From Diogma glabrata (Eukaryota; Arthropoda; Insecta; Diptera; Cylindrotomidae), in contig OY856188.1 of the NCBI GenBank assembly GCA_963693315.1, positions 94,979,745-95,043,744 of the forward strand: DNA of 64,000 bases, given 5' to 3'. Positions 1-12,329 of this stretch are shown piece after piece. Below the pieces are notes generated by a model that saw nothing but the letters and a program-made list of their open reading frames with translations, had not been told where the DNA came from and made no database searches. A program made the translations under genes and the position numbers. How positions within the stretch are numbered: the stretch's first letter is position 1; each line of letters starts with the position of its first letter.

Positions 1-790
1 GAAATTTTGAAAAAAATTATATTTTTGATCTTGACGAGTAGAATGTCATATGAAAGGTGAGTTTTCTATACGGAGTCAAGGAGCAACTATGAAGAAAGTT
101 ATTGTACATTTAGCACAAAATGTTTGAAGAGCAGTGTTTTATGTAGCGTGCTCAAGAGCAACGTTGGTTTCTGGTCTGTTACTTATACCTGAACATGGAA
201 AGTTTAAACCTCCAACACCTGCACTAATCACAAGTCCTGTTTCGTAAGAGATAAAAAGACTAGATTTAGCTTTGATCTTTGATTTCAAAATATAAATTTT
301 TAAAAAAAATTTCTGAAAACTCAATTCAAGTAGTTTTTAATAATGCTCAGTCTTTTCACAAGCATGTATTGGATATTATAGAAGACCTTATCATAAAAAG
401 CTCTCATGTAGTACTATTTGTGGAGAGACAGATATGTGAACAAGATGAGTTTGGCAGGATTCACAAATATGGAAAGTATAGATGGACTGTAAATTGAGGC
501 ATGGGATCTGTTCTTCTTATTTAGTCTGATACGGTACCACTAGTGCAGAAAAATAGTAGCCACCATCACTTCGATTTGAGTTCTGCGGGCAGTCATTGTG
601 AATATTTGATTTTTCTATTAGCTGGAATTCAAATTATGTCGCCCGATGTAGACAAACCACTTGACTGTCTTAACCATGCACTCTTTGGCAGAAAACAGAA
701 TACGATTATCATACAAAGAAATACAAAATCAAAATCCTTTAAAAAAAATCCTTTACGAGGACTGATGGAAAACACCAAAGTTGCTTGAAC
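1..790 (+). pseudogene. Helentron relic: helicase C-terminus followed by apurinic-type endonuclease domain
   Basis: Reading the plus strand across frames, residues resembling the Helitron/Helentron helicase C-terminal box (FYVACSRA at about 137-161, followed by a GKFKPPTP-like segment) are followed by two open stretches at 279-497 and 543-788. These resemble the endonuclease domain that Helentrons carry fused to the helicase: NNAQSFHKHVLDI near the start, HVVLFVERQ in the middle, and SAGSHCEYLIFLLAGIQI then FKKNPLRGL near the end. Helentrons are rolling-circle DNA transposons; the helicase unwinds DNA during replication-transposition. The catalytic GDFN-like motif of the endonuclease is degraded. 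At least one frame change (helicase frame to endonuclease frame) and one stop at 495-497 break it. The 5' part lies outside the window. The family assignment is from recalled motifs. Confidence 0.68.
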
Positions 791-3417
791 ATATTATTGT
801 GTGCGTTATGAACTCGAATATGAACACATTACTAAATTCAATCAAAATTTCTGTTTGAAATAAAAATGAAATCCTCATAATATTATTACAAAAACGTTTA
901 TTATTTTTTCAAACTCAGTCATATCATATAACGCAAAACATGTCTCCAAATACCATCTAATCACTTAAAATATTTCCCAGCACGAAAACTAGCAAAAATT
1001 CAATTTAATATAAAAAAAAAACACCCAATAAACTTGATGATTACTTTTTTGATTTGACGTGACAAACGTGTCACTGATTAACTCCCTCAAACGTGCGGTT
1101 CTTTGTTTATTGTGTTTTCAATTCATTAAACGTGTAACACAAATTACTTTCTTTAGACCATTTCGAAAAAATTTCTAAAACAAATTGTTACGTTGAATAT
1201 TGAATTTTACAAAAACAAAAAAAAATCAAAACAAAAATGCGTATGGGTTTGAGTTTTAAATTTTTTTCTTTCGGAAAATCAATAATAAAGCTTTCATATT
1301 CTTCTTATTTACTTTAGTTTATTAGTTGTGTGTTGCGTTGTCGTTTTTTTAAAAACATACACCCACATATGAATTATGGTCTGGTTCATTAGATTTTTTT
1401 TTGTTTTAGTTTATTTTAGTATTTACATTATCTTGGTTTTTATTTTTGAGCTTTTTAATTTTTTTTAATTTTAACGTTGCACGTGCTTTTTAATTGTAAT
1501 TTATATTTGTTTATTTGTGGTTTTGTTTGATGAGTTTTGTTTATTTCTTTGAATTCCACAAATAGTAACATAATTCCGTAATCCGTTTATAGCATGTCAA
1601 ACATTTTCTTTTTCATTTATTACCTTTTTGTTTGAATTTGAATTTTTAAAGAAAATAAAAGTTTAAAATCAGAAATCTTGATTTTTCTTGAAAATTTAAG
1701 AATGTGTAGGTTTTAAGAATCAGGTAAGTTATAAGGAGTAGTTTCTCAAGACAATTTTTTGCAAAATTTCGAAAGGAAGTGGATTGGTAATTGCCCGATG
1801 CCGATTTTTTTTTATTACTATCGAAAAAGTAGATTACCAAAAGTAGAGAAATACCAAAATCAACGCTTACATTTTTTGATGCAACAGCCGTCTTGTATTA
1901 ATTATTCAACTTTCACCTAGTTTATTTACAAGTATCAATGTTAACATTTTATTATTCAAAATCTGCCTTTTACATTAATCATAACATTCGCTTTGTTAAA
2001 CTCAGCATGTATTATGCAATAATCAACTGTTTTATAAATTATTACAGACAACAATGCTCATCTTATATTATTCAAATTTCAACTGATATAAAGCTTATTA
2101 CATATTTCAACGTATATCAAAATGTATGTTAACATTTTTTAGATGAAGCCTATATAAAAGGATAGTCTTCTACAGGCTTGGATTTATCATTTTTTGTTTG
2201 TATTTTGCTGTTTTCTCGACCGAGTTAAATTTATGTTCTGGAGTTCTGAAGAGTTAGGCTATGAAAAATGAAGTGTTGGGTTAGAGGAGTGAATAAAGGA
2301 AATATACCTGGTTTAAATAAAATATTTACTTCTACCAGCTCACCACTTTACCAAATGTCAGAAAATACTACACGAAAAAAATAATTTAGATTATATAAGT
2401 TGAAAATGTATGATTCATAAAAAAGTTTTATAAACATTTTTAAAAATATTTTAATGTATCAGACATTTGGTTTCATTAAAACATACAATTAATACTAGAT
2501 GATATAATATCATCTTATTTTTGGCCAATTCATTTAATAATATATCTATTTCATAAAATTATATTCTAAATTCATTCAATACAATATTATACTAATTACA
2601 CTTGTAAATCATTCAATGATTCATCAAACCTTTCAAACATTTTCATAGCTATAGAAAAGCATATGTGTGATTTATAGATTGCGCATAAGCCTATTTGTAA
2701 ATGATGTATCTATTTTTTCGCTATATTTTAAATTATAGAATTTAAGAGACAAACAATTAGAAATCAAAAAATTTAAATACTTGACTTATGTGGAGAATCA
2801 TAATTAATATAATGAAAAAATGAGATTTAATATCGCTAAGCCGACAAGAAACAAGGCAAATAAAAATTATATAGTAATTTTTTTAAATTATTAAAATTAA
2901 TTATTCATAGTGACCGTTTGTTTTTTGTGTTTATTTACATTACCTTCACTAAAAATACAATAAAATTCACCAGCAAATAATACTTGCGCAGTAATAAACT
3001 GATGAATTTTAGTATAATTTTTTCAAAAATTATGTTCACAAAAAGTTAAATGAAACCATTTTATAAATAAAATGCAAAAACACTTTTTTGTAATTTAGTG
3101 TCGAAAAGTAGACGAATTTTAGAATCGAAATGAAGCATTTTTAAACACAAGTACTAACATTTTCATTCAATTACTAGTACTAAGACATTTTTAAGAATTA
3201 GTTCTAATTTTTTGAGAGTTTTTCAACACAATATTAGTATTTTTCTAATCCACAAACTGAGTAAACTTAGCAATATGAAAGCACATATCGACGGCTCCAA
3301 ATCATTAACGTTTAACTACGTTTTGGAAAAACTGAGAGGAAGTAAAAAAAACGATTTATTGTGATTCTAAACAAGCTGGAAAATAAAAATTATTGGTCAA
3401 TAAATATAAAAAAATAT
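791..3417. other. AT-rich non-coding stretch
   Basis: No coding segment longer than chance is recognised here. The sequence is dominated by A/T runs and short simple repeats. The only structured part is the promoter-like segment near 2,150-2,300, listed separately. The first few hundred bases may be the 3' non-coding part of the Helentron relic, but no terminus was identified. Confidence 0.5.
2145..2300 (+). promoter_or_regulatory. TATA box to AATAAA segment, possibly from an old LTR
   Basis: A strong TATA-like motif (CCTATATAAAAGG, about 2,149-2,161) is followed about 130 bp later by AATAAAG near 2,291. This spacing is typical of the U3-R junction of an insect LTR, and also occurs in short Pol II units. 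I could not find matching TG...CA termini or a target duplication, so an LTR origin is only a guess. Confidence 0.25.
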
Positions 3418-4078
3418 TGTTACGAGTACAGAAAAATCTAAACGATTACAGAAAGATCTAGACGATTACGGTCACTTCCAGGAAAATAAAATCAACAAAA
3501 CACAACAGAAAACGAATGAAATGAATAGTGCTGTTGTTGTTGTACATGTTCTTAGAATTAAGGTCTACACAAAACAAATGATTTTATGAATCAAATCAAC
3601 GTAACGTAAAATAATCGAATATTCTAATATTTTCTCAAGGTTTCTAAAAAGTGACCGCGAAATTTCTAGAGATTAAGCAGAATGTATATAAGGAAATTGC
3701 TTCTTGTAGTTTTTAATTAGTTTATTTTAAACTTGCGATTGTGAAGTTAAAATTATAAAAGTGATCTTTAAATTAGTGAATAAAGTTTTAAGTTTTATTG
3801 AGTAGAAATATTTTGTGTATTATTTTAAACGTTCTATTACTGGAAATTTCTACAATCAACTGTTGGAGTTTCGGAAGCTGTTGAAAGAATATTCTAGTTA
3901 GGAATATTGTTTGCTGTATTGTTTTCCTGTTGTTGTGAAACAATTAAGGTGTTGAATACTTAATAAAACCTGGTGTTTGTGCTTACTAATCAGTGATCGA
4001 ACTCAGAAAGAGATTGGGAATTACGTTTATCGAATTGTGAGTTAGGCCAATTCGAAGTAAGGTGGGAAAAACGTAACA
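3418..4078 (+). mobile_element. Solo LTR of a Ty3/gypsy-type retrotransposon
   Basis: The 661-bp segment begins TGTTACG and ends CGTAACA, a short inverted terminal repeat of the kind found on LTRs. It is flanked on both sides by ATAT, a 4-bp target duplication. Inside are a TATA box (TATATAAG, 3,685-3,692) and a polyadenylation signal (AATAAA, 3,779-3,784) in the order expected for U3-R-U5 on the plus strand. No internal retrotransposon sequence sits next to it, so it is best explained as a solo LTR left by recombination between two LTRs. It is unrelated in sequence to the LTRs of the element at 38,069. Confidence 0.75.
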
Positions 4079-4199
4079 ATATTTATTTTTATTAATTAAT
4101 AGTTATATTTTTTTAAAGCTTGTTTAGAATTGCAATAAACCGTTTTGTGAGCTTCCTTTCAATTTTTCGAAAATGTAGCTACACATAAATGCTTTGTAG

Positions 4200-4525
4200 C
4201 TTTTGTTGTTGTTGTTGTTGTTGTTGTAACGACGGGTTTGGTGGATTATGTCCAGGTTTAGGAACTTTGCTAGTGCTCTTGGGCGGTACCATAAATCTTC
4301 TTTCGTAATGTTGGTTGAATTTTCAGGACATATGATTAGGTAGTCTAAATTGTGCGGCGTGCCCTCACATGCGGGGCACTTGTCAATAATTTCAGAATCA
4401 ACTCTGCTCATGTAGTTGTTTAGAATGCGTGACCAACTGGATCTTAGTTGAGCTAGGATGGATTTGCTGCTACAAGACAGTTTGACCTCTTCGGCAGTGA
4501 TTTTTGGTGGCTTTATATTGAAAAC
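4200..4525 (-). pseudogene. 3' end of a non-LTR retrotransposon (Jockey/I-like) with CAA-repeat tail
   Basis: On the minus strand an open stretch reads through ILAQLRSSWSRILNNYMSR, then CPACEGTPHN and a following C, then LWYRPRALAKFLNLD. This matches the C-terminal zinc-knuckle region of Jockey/I-type LINE polyproteins (C-x2-C, H, C spacing), which is thought to bind RNA. The normal second histidine is replaced by tyrosine. The open frame then runs into a perfect CAA repeat (plus-strand GTT repeat at about 4,206-4,227), which fits a microsatellite 3' tail. The element is 5'-truncated; nothing of the reverse transcriptase was found to the right. Clade is uncertain. Confidence 0.65.
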
Positions 4526-4879
4526 TCTTCAGCAGTTTTCAAGTCTTCAACAGTTTTAGTGTGAAGTGTTTGAAAGGTGCTTTGTTGCAGTCAATATTAT
4601 TTGATTATAATTCTTATAGTGAATTTAATTCTAGAGTAATTAGAAATACAGTTTGTGTTAGGGAATAAAAATGGGCAAAAATAGCACAAATGAATTGGTT
4701 ATTTGTGGTTAATATTTATAGCAAGTATTCAAATTCGATATATTCACTCCTGAAGAAGTCAACTCCACAACTGTAGTTGAAGATGAAGATTACTGAATTG
4801 AAATTTGGGGCGATGAAGAAAGAGTCACTCACTCACTCACTGCTCTGGAAACATAATTATTGAATTTTACATATTTTAC
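4526..4879. other. Non-coding stretch
   Basis: No coding or structural signal was recognised beyond a short CACT repeat near 4,825-4,840. The stretch separates the LINE tail from the repeat mosaic that starts at about 4,880. Confidence 0.4.
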
Positions 4880-7190
4880 AGGAGGTTCGTAGGGCGATAG
4901 GGAGACTATCGAATAATCTACGTAGGGAGACTATCAAAAAAAAATTTTTAAATAGCAAAATGAAAAATAATTTTTAATTTTTATTTTTTTAAATATTTTG
5001 CTTTTGCGATTTTTAGAAAATCCTTCATTGTGAAAATTATTTTTATAAAAAAAATACAAAGAAATCAAATATGGAAAAAAATTTCAGTTGTAATTTCCCA
5101 AGGGCGGTGATAATTCGAAATAATTTTTTGCCAAAAATTTCGAAAGCAAGTATATTGATAAAAGCTTGAGGAATTTTTCAAAAAATTATGAGAATTTATC
5201 AACGAACGAGGGGAATTCGTTTAGAAATTTTTTTGCCATTTTTCATTTTTTTATCTATTTTTTATGAATTATACGTTGGCCTACTTTGATAACAGTGAAT
5301 TATTTCAACATTAGAATGATAATTTTTAATATCCCAGTAGGCCAGACGTATAAATATTTTTATTAGTATAATTCAAATTTTATTGGTGAAATTGAATGAT
5401 GTCATTACATCTTAGAAAATTTCATTGGTTTAAATTAAAATAAAACTAAGGCAAAAAATTTTCTAAATGAATACCCCTCGACCGGTGGTAAATTCTCATA
5501 ATTTTTAGGAAAATCCCTCAAGCAAATGGCATTGATAATAGCCTGAATCAACTGGCTTTCAAAATTACTATTACTAATTACTATTGCAAAACTATTGAAA
5601 TTACTGTTGAAATTTTTTTGCCTTAGTTTTATTTTAATTTAAACCAATGAAATTCTCTAAAAGGTAATGACATCATTCAATTTCACCAATAAAATTTGAA
5701 TTATAAGAATATTAAATATTTATACGTCTGGTCTACTGGGATTGGGAAATTTTCTAAACGAATTCCCCTCGTTCGTTGATAAATTCTCATAATTTTTTTG
5801 AAAATTCCTCAAGCAAGTGGTATTGATAATAGTCCTCGGCCTACGGCCTAGTGCTTTTATCAATATACTTGCTTTAGAAATTTTTGGCATAAATTATTTC
5901 GAATCATCCCCGCCCTTGGGAAATTACAACTGAAAGTTTTTTGCATTATGTTTATTTGAATTTAACCCGATGAAATTCTATAAAATGTAATGACAGCATT
6001 TCATTTTACCATTCACATATCAATTATATTAATAATAGGGAGATAGGGAGACTATCGAATAATTTACCTAAGGAGACTATCAAAAAAATTTTTTTTTAAA
6101 TAATAAAATGAATAATAGTTTTTTTTTTTTTTAAATTTTTTTTCGATTGTTTTTTGTTTAGAAAATTCTTCACCATGAAAATTATTTTTATAAAAAGAAT
6201 ACAAAGAAATCAAATATGGAAAAAATTTTCTATTCCAATTCTCCTCGGCCGGTGATAAATTCTCATAATTTTTAGGAAAATTCCTCAAGCAAGTTGCATT
6301 GATAGTTTGAGTTGGATATCCTCAAATTTCGAAAAAAATTATTTCAAATTTTCATGGGAAGTTACTACTAAAAATTTGTGCCTAAGTTTTATTTTAATTT
6401 AAACCAATGAAATTCTCTAAAATTTAATGACATCATTCAATTTCACCACTAACATTTGAATTATACGATTAACAAATATTTATACGTCTGGCCTACTGGG
6501 ATATTAAAATTATCAGTCTAATTTTGAAATAATTAAATGATATCACAGTAGGCCAACGTATAATTCATAAAAATATATAAATAAATGAAAAATGGCAAAA
6601 AATTCATAGAAATATAAGAAGAAATGAAAAATGGCAAAACATCTTCTAAACGATGCAAGTAGTATTGATAATAGCACGAGGCCATAGGCAGATACTTGCT
6701 TTCGAAATTTTTGGCAAAATATTATTTTGAATTTTCACCACCCTTGAGAAATTATAACTGAAAATTTTTTGCCTTAGTTTTATTTTAATTTAAGCCAATG
6801 AAATTCTCTATAATGTAATGACATCATTCAGTTTCACCAATAAAATTTGAATTATACGAATAACAAATATTTATAAGCCTGGTCTACTGGGATATTAAAT
6901 ATTATCAGTTTAATTTTGAAATAATTAGCTCATATCACAGTAGGCCAACGTATAATTCATAAAAATATATAAATAAATGAAAAATGGCAAAAAATTTTCC
7001 AAAAGAATGCCCCTCGCTCGTTGATACATGCTCATAATTTTTTGAAAAATTCCTCGAGCAAGTAGTATTGAAAAAAGCCTTCGGCCTACGGCCTCGTGCT
7101 TTTATCAATATACTTGCTTTCGAAATTTTTGGCAAACAATTATTTCGAATTATCACCGCCCTTGGGAAATTACATTTGATAATTTACCTA
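4880..7190. repeat. Mosaic of interleaved direct and inverted repeats
   Basis: Three sequence modules recur. A module with GGGAGACTATC appears at about 4,900-4,940 and again at 6,043-6,090 in direct orientation. A module containing AATGAAATTCTCTAAAA and ending with TATACGTCTGG appears forward near 5,641, 6,402 and 6,793, and reversed near 5,325-5,440, with a partial copy near 5,955. A third module holds a short palindromic core (CGGCCTACGGCC) followed by TATCAATATACTTGCTTT at about 5,841 and 7,079, with a decayed form near 6,671. The arrangement resembles several copies of a small foldback element inserted into each other. A piece of the second module recurs, reversed, at about 25,885-25,930. 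Confidence 0.65.
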
Positions 7191-7428
7191 TGACAATTAT
7201 CACGAATATTTTTTTTTACAATATGAAATAATAGAATTACAATTTAATGAATGTCTTAAAATTTTAATTTAAAAGATAATTGTTTCAACTATTTTGTTAA
7301 GTTATTAAAGAATAAAGCAAAATATTTTAGTAGGTTAAATTTTTGAGTTCTTGCCAGTATAATTATAGAAAAATCACAGATTTTTTAGTATAAATAGCTA
7401 AATTGTTGATTAGTATTAAACCAACTTA
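7191..7428. other. Non-coding, putative intron sequence
   Basis: AT-rich sequence without recognised elements. If the microexon at 7,429-7,470 is real, this lies in the intron downstream of it on the minus strand. Confidence 0.35.
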
Positions 7429-7470
7429 CCTTTACTAGAAGAGACGTCAGATTCTGGATGCAGCCAACAT
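7429..7470 (-). CDS. Candidate 42-nt microexon of an unidentified host gene
   Basis: On the minus strand a pyrimidine-rich tract ending ATTTCTTTTCACAG is followed by 42 nt of markedly higher GC content and then AAAG|GTAAGT. Both splice sites are near-consensus. The length is divisible by three, so inclusion or skipping would keep the frame, as in many neuronal microexons. Two frames are open: one reads NVGCIQNLTSLLVK, another reads CWLHPESDVSSSK (with split codons at both ends). I do not recognise the protein. If real, the host gene is on the minus strand and the surrounding sequence is intronic. It is the only convincing host-gene signal in the window. Confidence 0.6.
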
Positions 7471-10400
7471 TCTGTGAAAAGAAATAAAAACAAACTATTA
7501 AAAATAAATCAAAAATGTTACTACAGAACTTAGACAAACTGATATTTAAATCTATTTAAACTCCAAATGCCTTCATATATTTCCAACATGTTTTTCCAAA
7601 CCACTGTAATTAATTTTTTTTAATGACTATTTTTTAAGGTTTTTTCTAGTAGTGATTACAATATGTGGCGTATAAAAATACAAACATCTTTTAAAACCAA
7701 GGAAAACAAAAATACGTTGAAGCCTTTATCGATATTTATAAAAAATCAACAAGATCGAAAAGCTCCAAAACCAAAAATGTTACTTAAAAATAAAGGCCAA
7801 AGAGTGTCAAGTATATTTATATTTGTAATGATGAAGTTCGCGTTTTGGACGACCCAAAAACTCGATTTTTGAGCCGGACCCTTTTTGACAAGAAATCCAA
7901 GTAGTATAGGTGAAATAGAATATCATTTGGTTTTTAGAAAAACTTTAAAGGTTAACAGGGTGTTCCTAAGTTTTTGACAATTCAAGCTTAGGGTGAGTTA
8001 GTAATAAAATTGTGAGAGAAAAGCACACAGCCAATATTTTGAATGCATCGGAAATGTAATTTGTAATCGTGATTGGTAATTGAAAAATAATACAAAGTAA
8101 TGTTTTTGCTTACACTGTTAAAAATTAAGAAATATATATTTTTTAAAGATGGCGCAGATCACGCTGTTAAAGATTTTTTTTCCCACAATATGAAAGTTCC
8201 AGCCCGACCTTAAAACAAACTAAAACTGAAATAGAGGTTTTTTTTTGTTCTACAGATATTAATCTGAAGTGGTGCATCTGAGGTCAAGAAATTTGAAGCT
8301 ATACGACATTTGTGATCTAGGCGTCCAATGCTGACTTTTAATCGACTTAGTACTTTGCAAAAACCTCGTTTTTTTAGTTGACTTACACGTCTAGTCAACT
8401 AAAAAAATGAAGTTTTTAGAAAATTTTTAAAGTGTTTAGTTGGAGAACAAGGTGGAAAATTCAGAAACTTTAGGGTAACTTAAAAATTGAATTGCAACCG
8501 CAAAGCTCATCCGAAATCAATAGTTTGTGCATTGGATTTGGAAAAAACTGGTCTTTCGAAAAAAATCACAGTAAATTTGTGAAAAAAAAAAAATGTTTGA
8601 CTTATGGCATCAGTTTCATCTTTAAAATTTTTATTGCTTAGGTTTTTTAACAGCGTATGCAAAATGTTTTCTTTGGCGTCATTAGCAACAGCAGTATAAT
8701 TACCATGGCAGCCGATTTGTTAAGGTTAACTATTTTTTTTTTCGATAGGCCAATCTATCAGTCCAAAACCTTCCCCACACACATAAAACTTTTGATATTA
8801 GGTAAGTCGTTCTCTTGTAATTTGATTTCAAAGCTACCCTAAGTTTGAATTTCCAGAAATCTTTCGGATCACTTTTTTTTAAATAAAAGACTTTAAAATG
8901 TGTTTAAATATTCAAGGATTTCTAATTGTTAAAATTTAAGACACAATGGCGTAGACCATAGTAGTTTAAGGCGTGTTTAAATTTAGCATTTCGCAAAAGG
9001 AAGCGTTTTAAAATATGCAATATAACTGCAAATTCTATCCAACAGTTGAAATACAGTTTTTTAGTCAAATCGAAAAATTAAATGGTGACTCAAATAAGAA
9101 AATAAACGCCAAGCTATACGATTGCTACAAATTTTACTGTTCTTAGAGTTAAGCTCACAAATATAAATACTTAAAATATTGAATGAATAGCGATCTACAT
9201 ATTTATAAAAGAAAATGTTTCTCTTTAAAACACAATTCCTTTTAAAAGCTCTTGAAATAGGACAAACAAATGAATTGTTTTGAAAAAAAAAAAAATAACA
9301 GCAAACGATGTTAAAATAAATTTTTATCTGAAAGCTCTACTGTCATTTAAGAAAAGGATGAAATAAAAATACAAAACATTTTTAAGAAGAAAAAGCTTGA
9401 TTTATTTATTATACATTTTTGATGTAGTTCTAAAATTATAAAAGAAAGAGAAAACGATTTTATCTGTTTAACTTCAACTGCAAACCATCAGTAAAGAATG
9501 ATGATAAATAGTAAATATACCCTAATTATTTTTTATTTATTTGATTTCTGTGTGATTTCCATTTTCTTCACAAGAACCCAAACCGCAATTATTTTGTTGA
9601 AATCAAATTTCAGAAATTTAATCTGGTCTATTTGGCATAAAACCCTGTGTCACCATAAATAAAACTTAAATTAATCTGTTTGCTAAGCTTATAAACAAGT
9701 ATCAACTATCTTAAACCAAAATAGAAATCATTTAGTTTTTTTTCTCCATCTTATCGTTCCAAACAGTACAACAATCATATTCAGTTCTTAAGTTTTATGA
9801 TCACAAGCATACGAAAATCATATTTATATTAATAATTTATTTTGAAATTTAAAATTTTTGAGGAAAATTTTATTTTATGAAAATAAAATTATAATTTTTG
9901 AATTTTTCTCTCATTTCTGTCATCATCCTTTTTAAGATCGTAATTTTTTTTTTAGTTATAAGAAGTAAAGTTAAAACAAATTTACATCCTACAAACATAT
10001 AATATTTATGTAAACAAAATATTATTGTAAAACTTTTTAATAGAAAACTGATCAAACAATCAAAATGAATAAAATGTTTTGTGAATTTAGTTAATATTTG
10101 CAGTAAAATTTTTTTTTCTTTTACTTTTGAAAATCAGCAAAGCTTTTACGAAAATTAAAACATCCTCTGGCAGCAGTACTAATTCAAAACTATTGTAAAA
10201 AAAAATTTATGTTGCTTTTCTATGCTCTATTTGTTGTTTTGTATAATCGGAATACATTAAAAATGCTGGAAAATGGAGAGAAGAAATTATTTATTTTTGG
10301 TGCTTTTGGTGAAAATGTTTTCATATTTTTGCATATTTTATGCAATTTTAGTGAAAAACAAAACGGAAAAAGGAAAACATATAATATAATCTACATATAA

Positions 10401-10799
10401 TCTACACAGCATGAATAGAGATAATGATTCTAAAATTTTAGTTTGATTCTTATCTTCTTACATTTATTTCATTTTAATGTTATTTGGACTATATGAACAA
10501 ACATTAGCTATTAGCATTGAATTTTATTGACTTGATGTACATTTTTAAATTCCCTTGTTGGGTTTAAATTGATGCCAAATTAAATCGAGAATTTTTTAGT
10601 GTATGCAAATAATTTTAGAAATAGAAAAGTTTTTCAACTACGTCTGCCTTGTTCAGTCTTAGACAAGTTGCCTCAGGATTTATAATGCTTCAGCACTGTG
10701 ATACTGTACTGTGTCATAAAGCTCATTTAAAATTTGTTCACCAACTGACATATTTCGGTATAAACCGATGTCTTTTTAGAAAAAATAAAATAAATAGGT
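7471..10799. other. AT-rich non-coding stretch with weak repeats
   Basis: No gene was recognised. Two diverged direct copies of about 130 bp seem to start near 7,942 and 8,412 (both begin GTTTTTAGAAAA and contain AGGGT-AGTTA-like and GCATYGG-like parts). A hairpin with arms of about 24 bp lies at 8,357-8,417. The rest, including 8,900-10,800, shows only simple A/T sequence. Confidence 0.4.
8357..8417. repeat. Imperfect hairpin
   Basis: AAAACCTCGTTTTTTTAGTTGAC is answered, after an 11-nt loop, by GTCAACTAAAAAAATGAAGTTTT. The stem has only a few mismatches. It may be the remnant of a small foldback element. Confidence 0.5.
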
Positions 10800-11608
10800 T
10801 GTATGATATTTTATTATTATTATAGAGAATTATGGCATTATAAGTTTGTCAAAAAATGTTGTCAAGTGTGTCAAAAAATGATTTCATTTATTTTTTTAGC
10901 CAATTTTTTGGAAAAAAAAATGTAGCTGTCTTTATGACGTAAATGTAATTGAAAATGAAATTGGACATGGAAATTTTTGAATTTGTTATAGTTTTTGAAA
11001 TATTTTTGGAATTTTGAAAAAGTTTGTATTTTTGATTTTGTAATAATTTTTGCAATATTTTTAGAATTTCGGAAAATATTTTAATTTTTGATTTTGTAAG
11101 AAATTTTGGAATATTTTTAGAATTTTGAGAAATTTTTGATTTTTTATTTTATTATAATTTTTGGAATTTTGAAAAAATTTTCAATTATTGATTTTGTAAT
11201 AATTTTTGTAATATTTTTAGAATTTTGGAAAAAGTTTGAATTTTTAAGAATTTTTGTAATATTATTGGAATTTAGAAAAAGTTTAAATATTTAATTTTAT
11301 TCTAATTTTTGGAATATTTTTGGAATTTTGAAAAAGTTTGATTTTATTTAATTTAACAATATTTTTGGAATTTTGATTATAATTTTCCGTCAAGGTATTG
11401 ATGTTTCGTGTTAGTTTTGTAATAAATTTTTAAACAGAGATAAAATATACTTGTACTTTAACAAAGAGTTATGTTTGATATACATCGCTGCCCAAAACTA
11501 AACACCATGTCCTCATAAAAATTTTTTGCCGAAAACTATATCAAAATCCTTAACCCAGACCGAAGTCTTGATATCTCAGAGCTGTGAGATTTCAGCCCCT
11601 CCATATTT
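10800..11608 (+). repeat. Family A repeat, copy a: one 140-bp monomer, 55-bp minisatellite, conserved end
   Basis: The copy begins with one monomer of the ~140-bp satellite also found at 31,090-33,045 (GTTGTCAAGTGTGTCAAAA near 10,859). From about 10,975 to 11,375 follows an AT-rich minisatellite of ~55-bp units containing AATATTTTTGGAATTTTG. The conserved end (11,380-11,608) contains GATATACATCGCTG and a segment with AACCCAGACCGAAGTC, and stops at CAGCCCCTCCATATTT. Copy b at 16,116 has the same parts in reverse order and orientation, so the conserved ends of the two copies face each other across 4.5 kb. Confidence 0.75.
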
Positions 11609-12329
11609 TTATTTTAGGTTTGAGAACTTATCTTGAGAATTATCATGGATCTTCGGATCTTAATTTATTATATAAAACTTGACTTATAATATACTTGATG
11701 TATAAACCTGATCTCAATCTTACTATAAACCATCAAGAGCAATGCGTGATGCATTAGGCATTACAACAGTCTTATATTCGTTCAGGTGTGGAATATTGTC
11801 AAGGTTGGGGCGCTCTTTGTGTCCACGTCTAAGAAAAAGAGTTTATAAAATTTAAAGAATTTTAAATAAATAACCACCTGAGTGTTACTCTACATTGTTC
11901 ATTTTTGACGTTAATTGATCCTCTATCAGTTCCTTAGTTTAGTATTCAGTATGTCATTGGGTTTGTACTGGTCTGTTACAATTCTACTTAATGAATCCGA
12001 TGTTATAACTCTTTTGTCTAGGGCTAATTTATTTATATGGAAACATATAAAATTTACACTTTCTACCGTAATTTCTTGGTGGCATTGCATTTTAATAATT
12101 AAAAAACTTTATAATATGTAATTTTTAATAAAGGATTCTAATCACCTGAGCATGCTATAAGCGTAAGTACTTTTGAATGGAATAAAAATTATTGTGGAAT
12201 AAAATTAAATATTATAAAGTTTTTTTAATTATATTGAAACAATTTTAAATTATAAAATCAGTTTTACCCCTTGAAATTTTTTATTATTTGTTTTACTAAA
12301 CGGATTTAATTTTTATGTGGGCTAGTTAA
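11609..12329. other. Non-coding stretch between family A and the gypsy relic
   Basis: This holds no recognised coding sequence. Part may be the decayed 3' LTR of the minus-strand gypsy relic that follows, because TTTAAATAAATAA-CAC-like sequence occurs near 11,860 and again near 14,600. The similarity is too weak to define LTR ends. Confidence 0.3.

Noticed and set aside
1938..2370. Second solo LTR starting TGTTAAC
   Set aside because: TATA and AATAAA are present, but no matching CA end or target duplication could be found.
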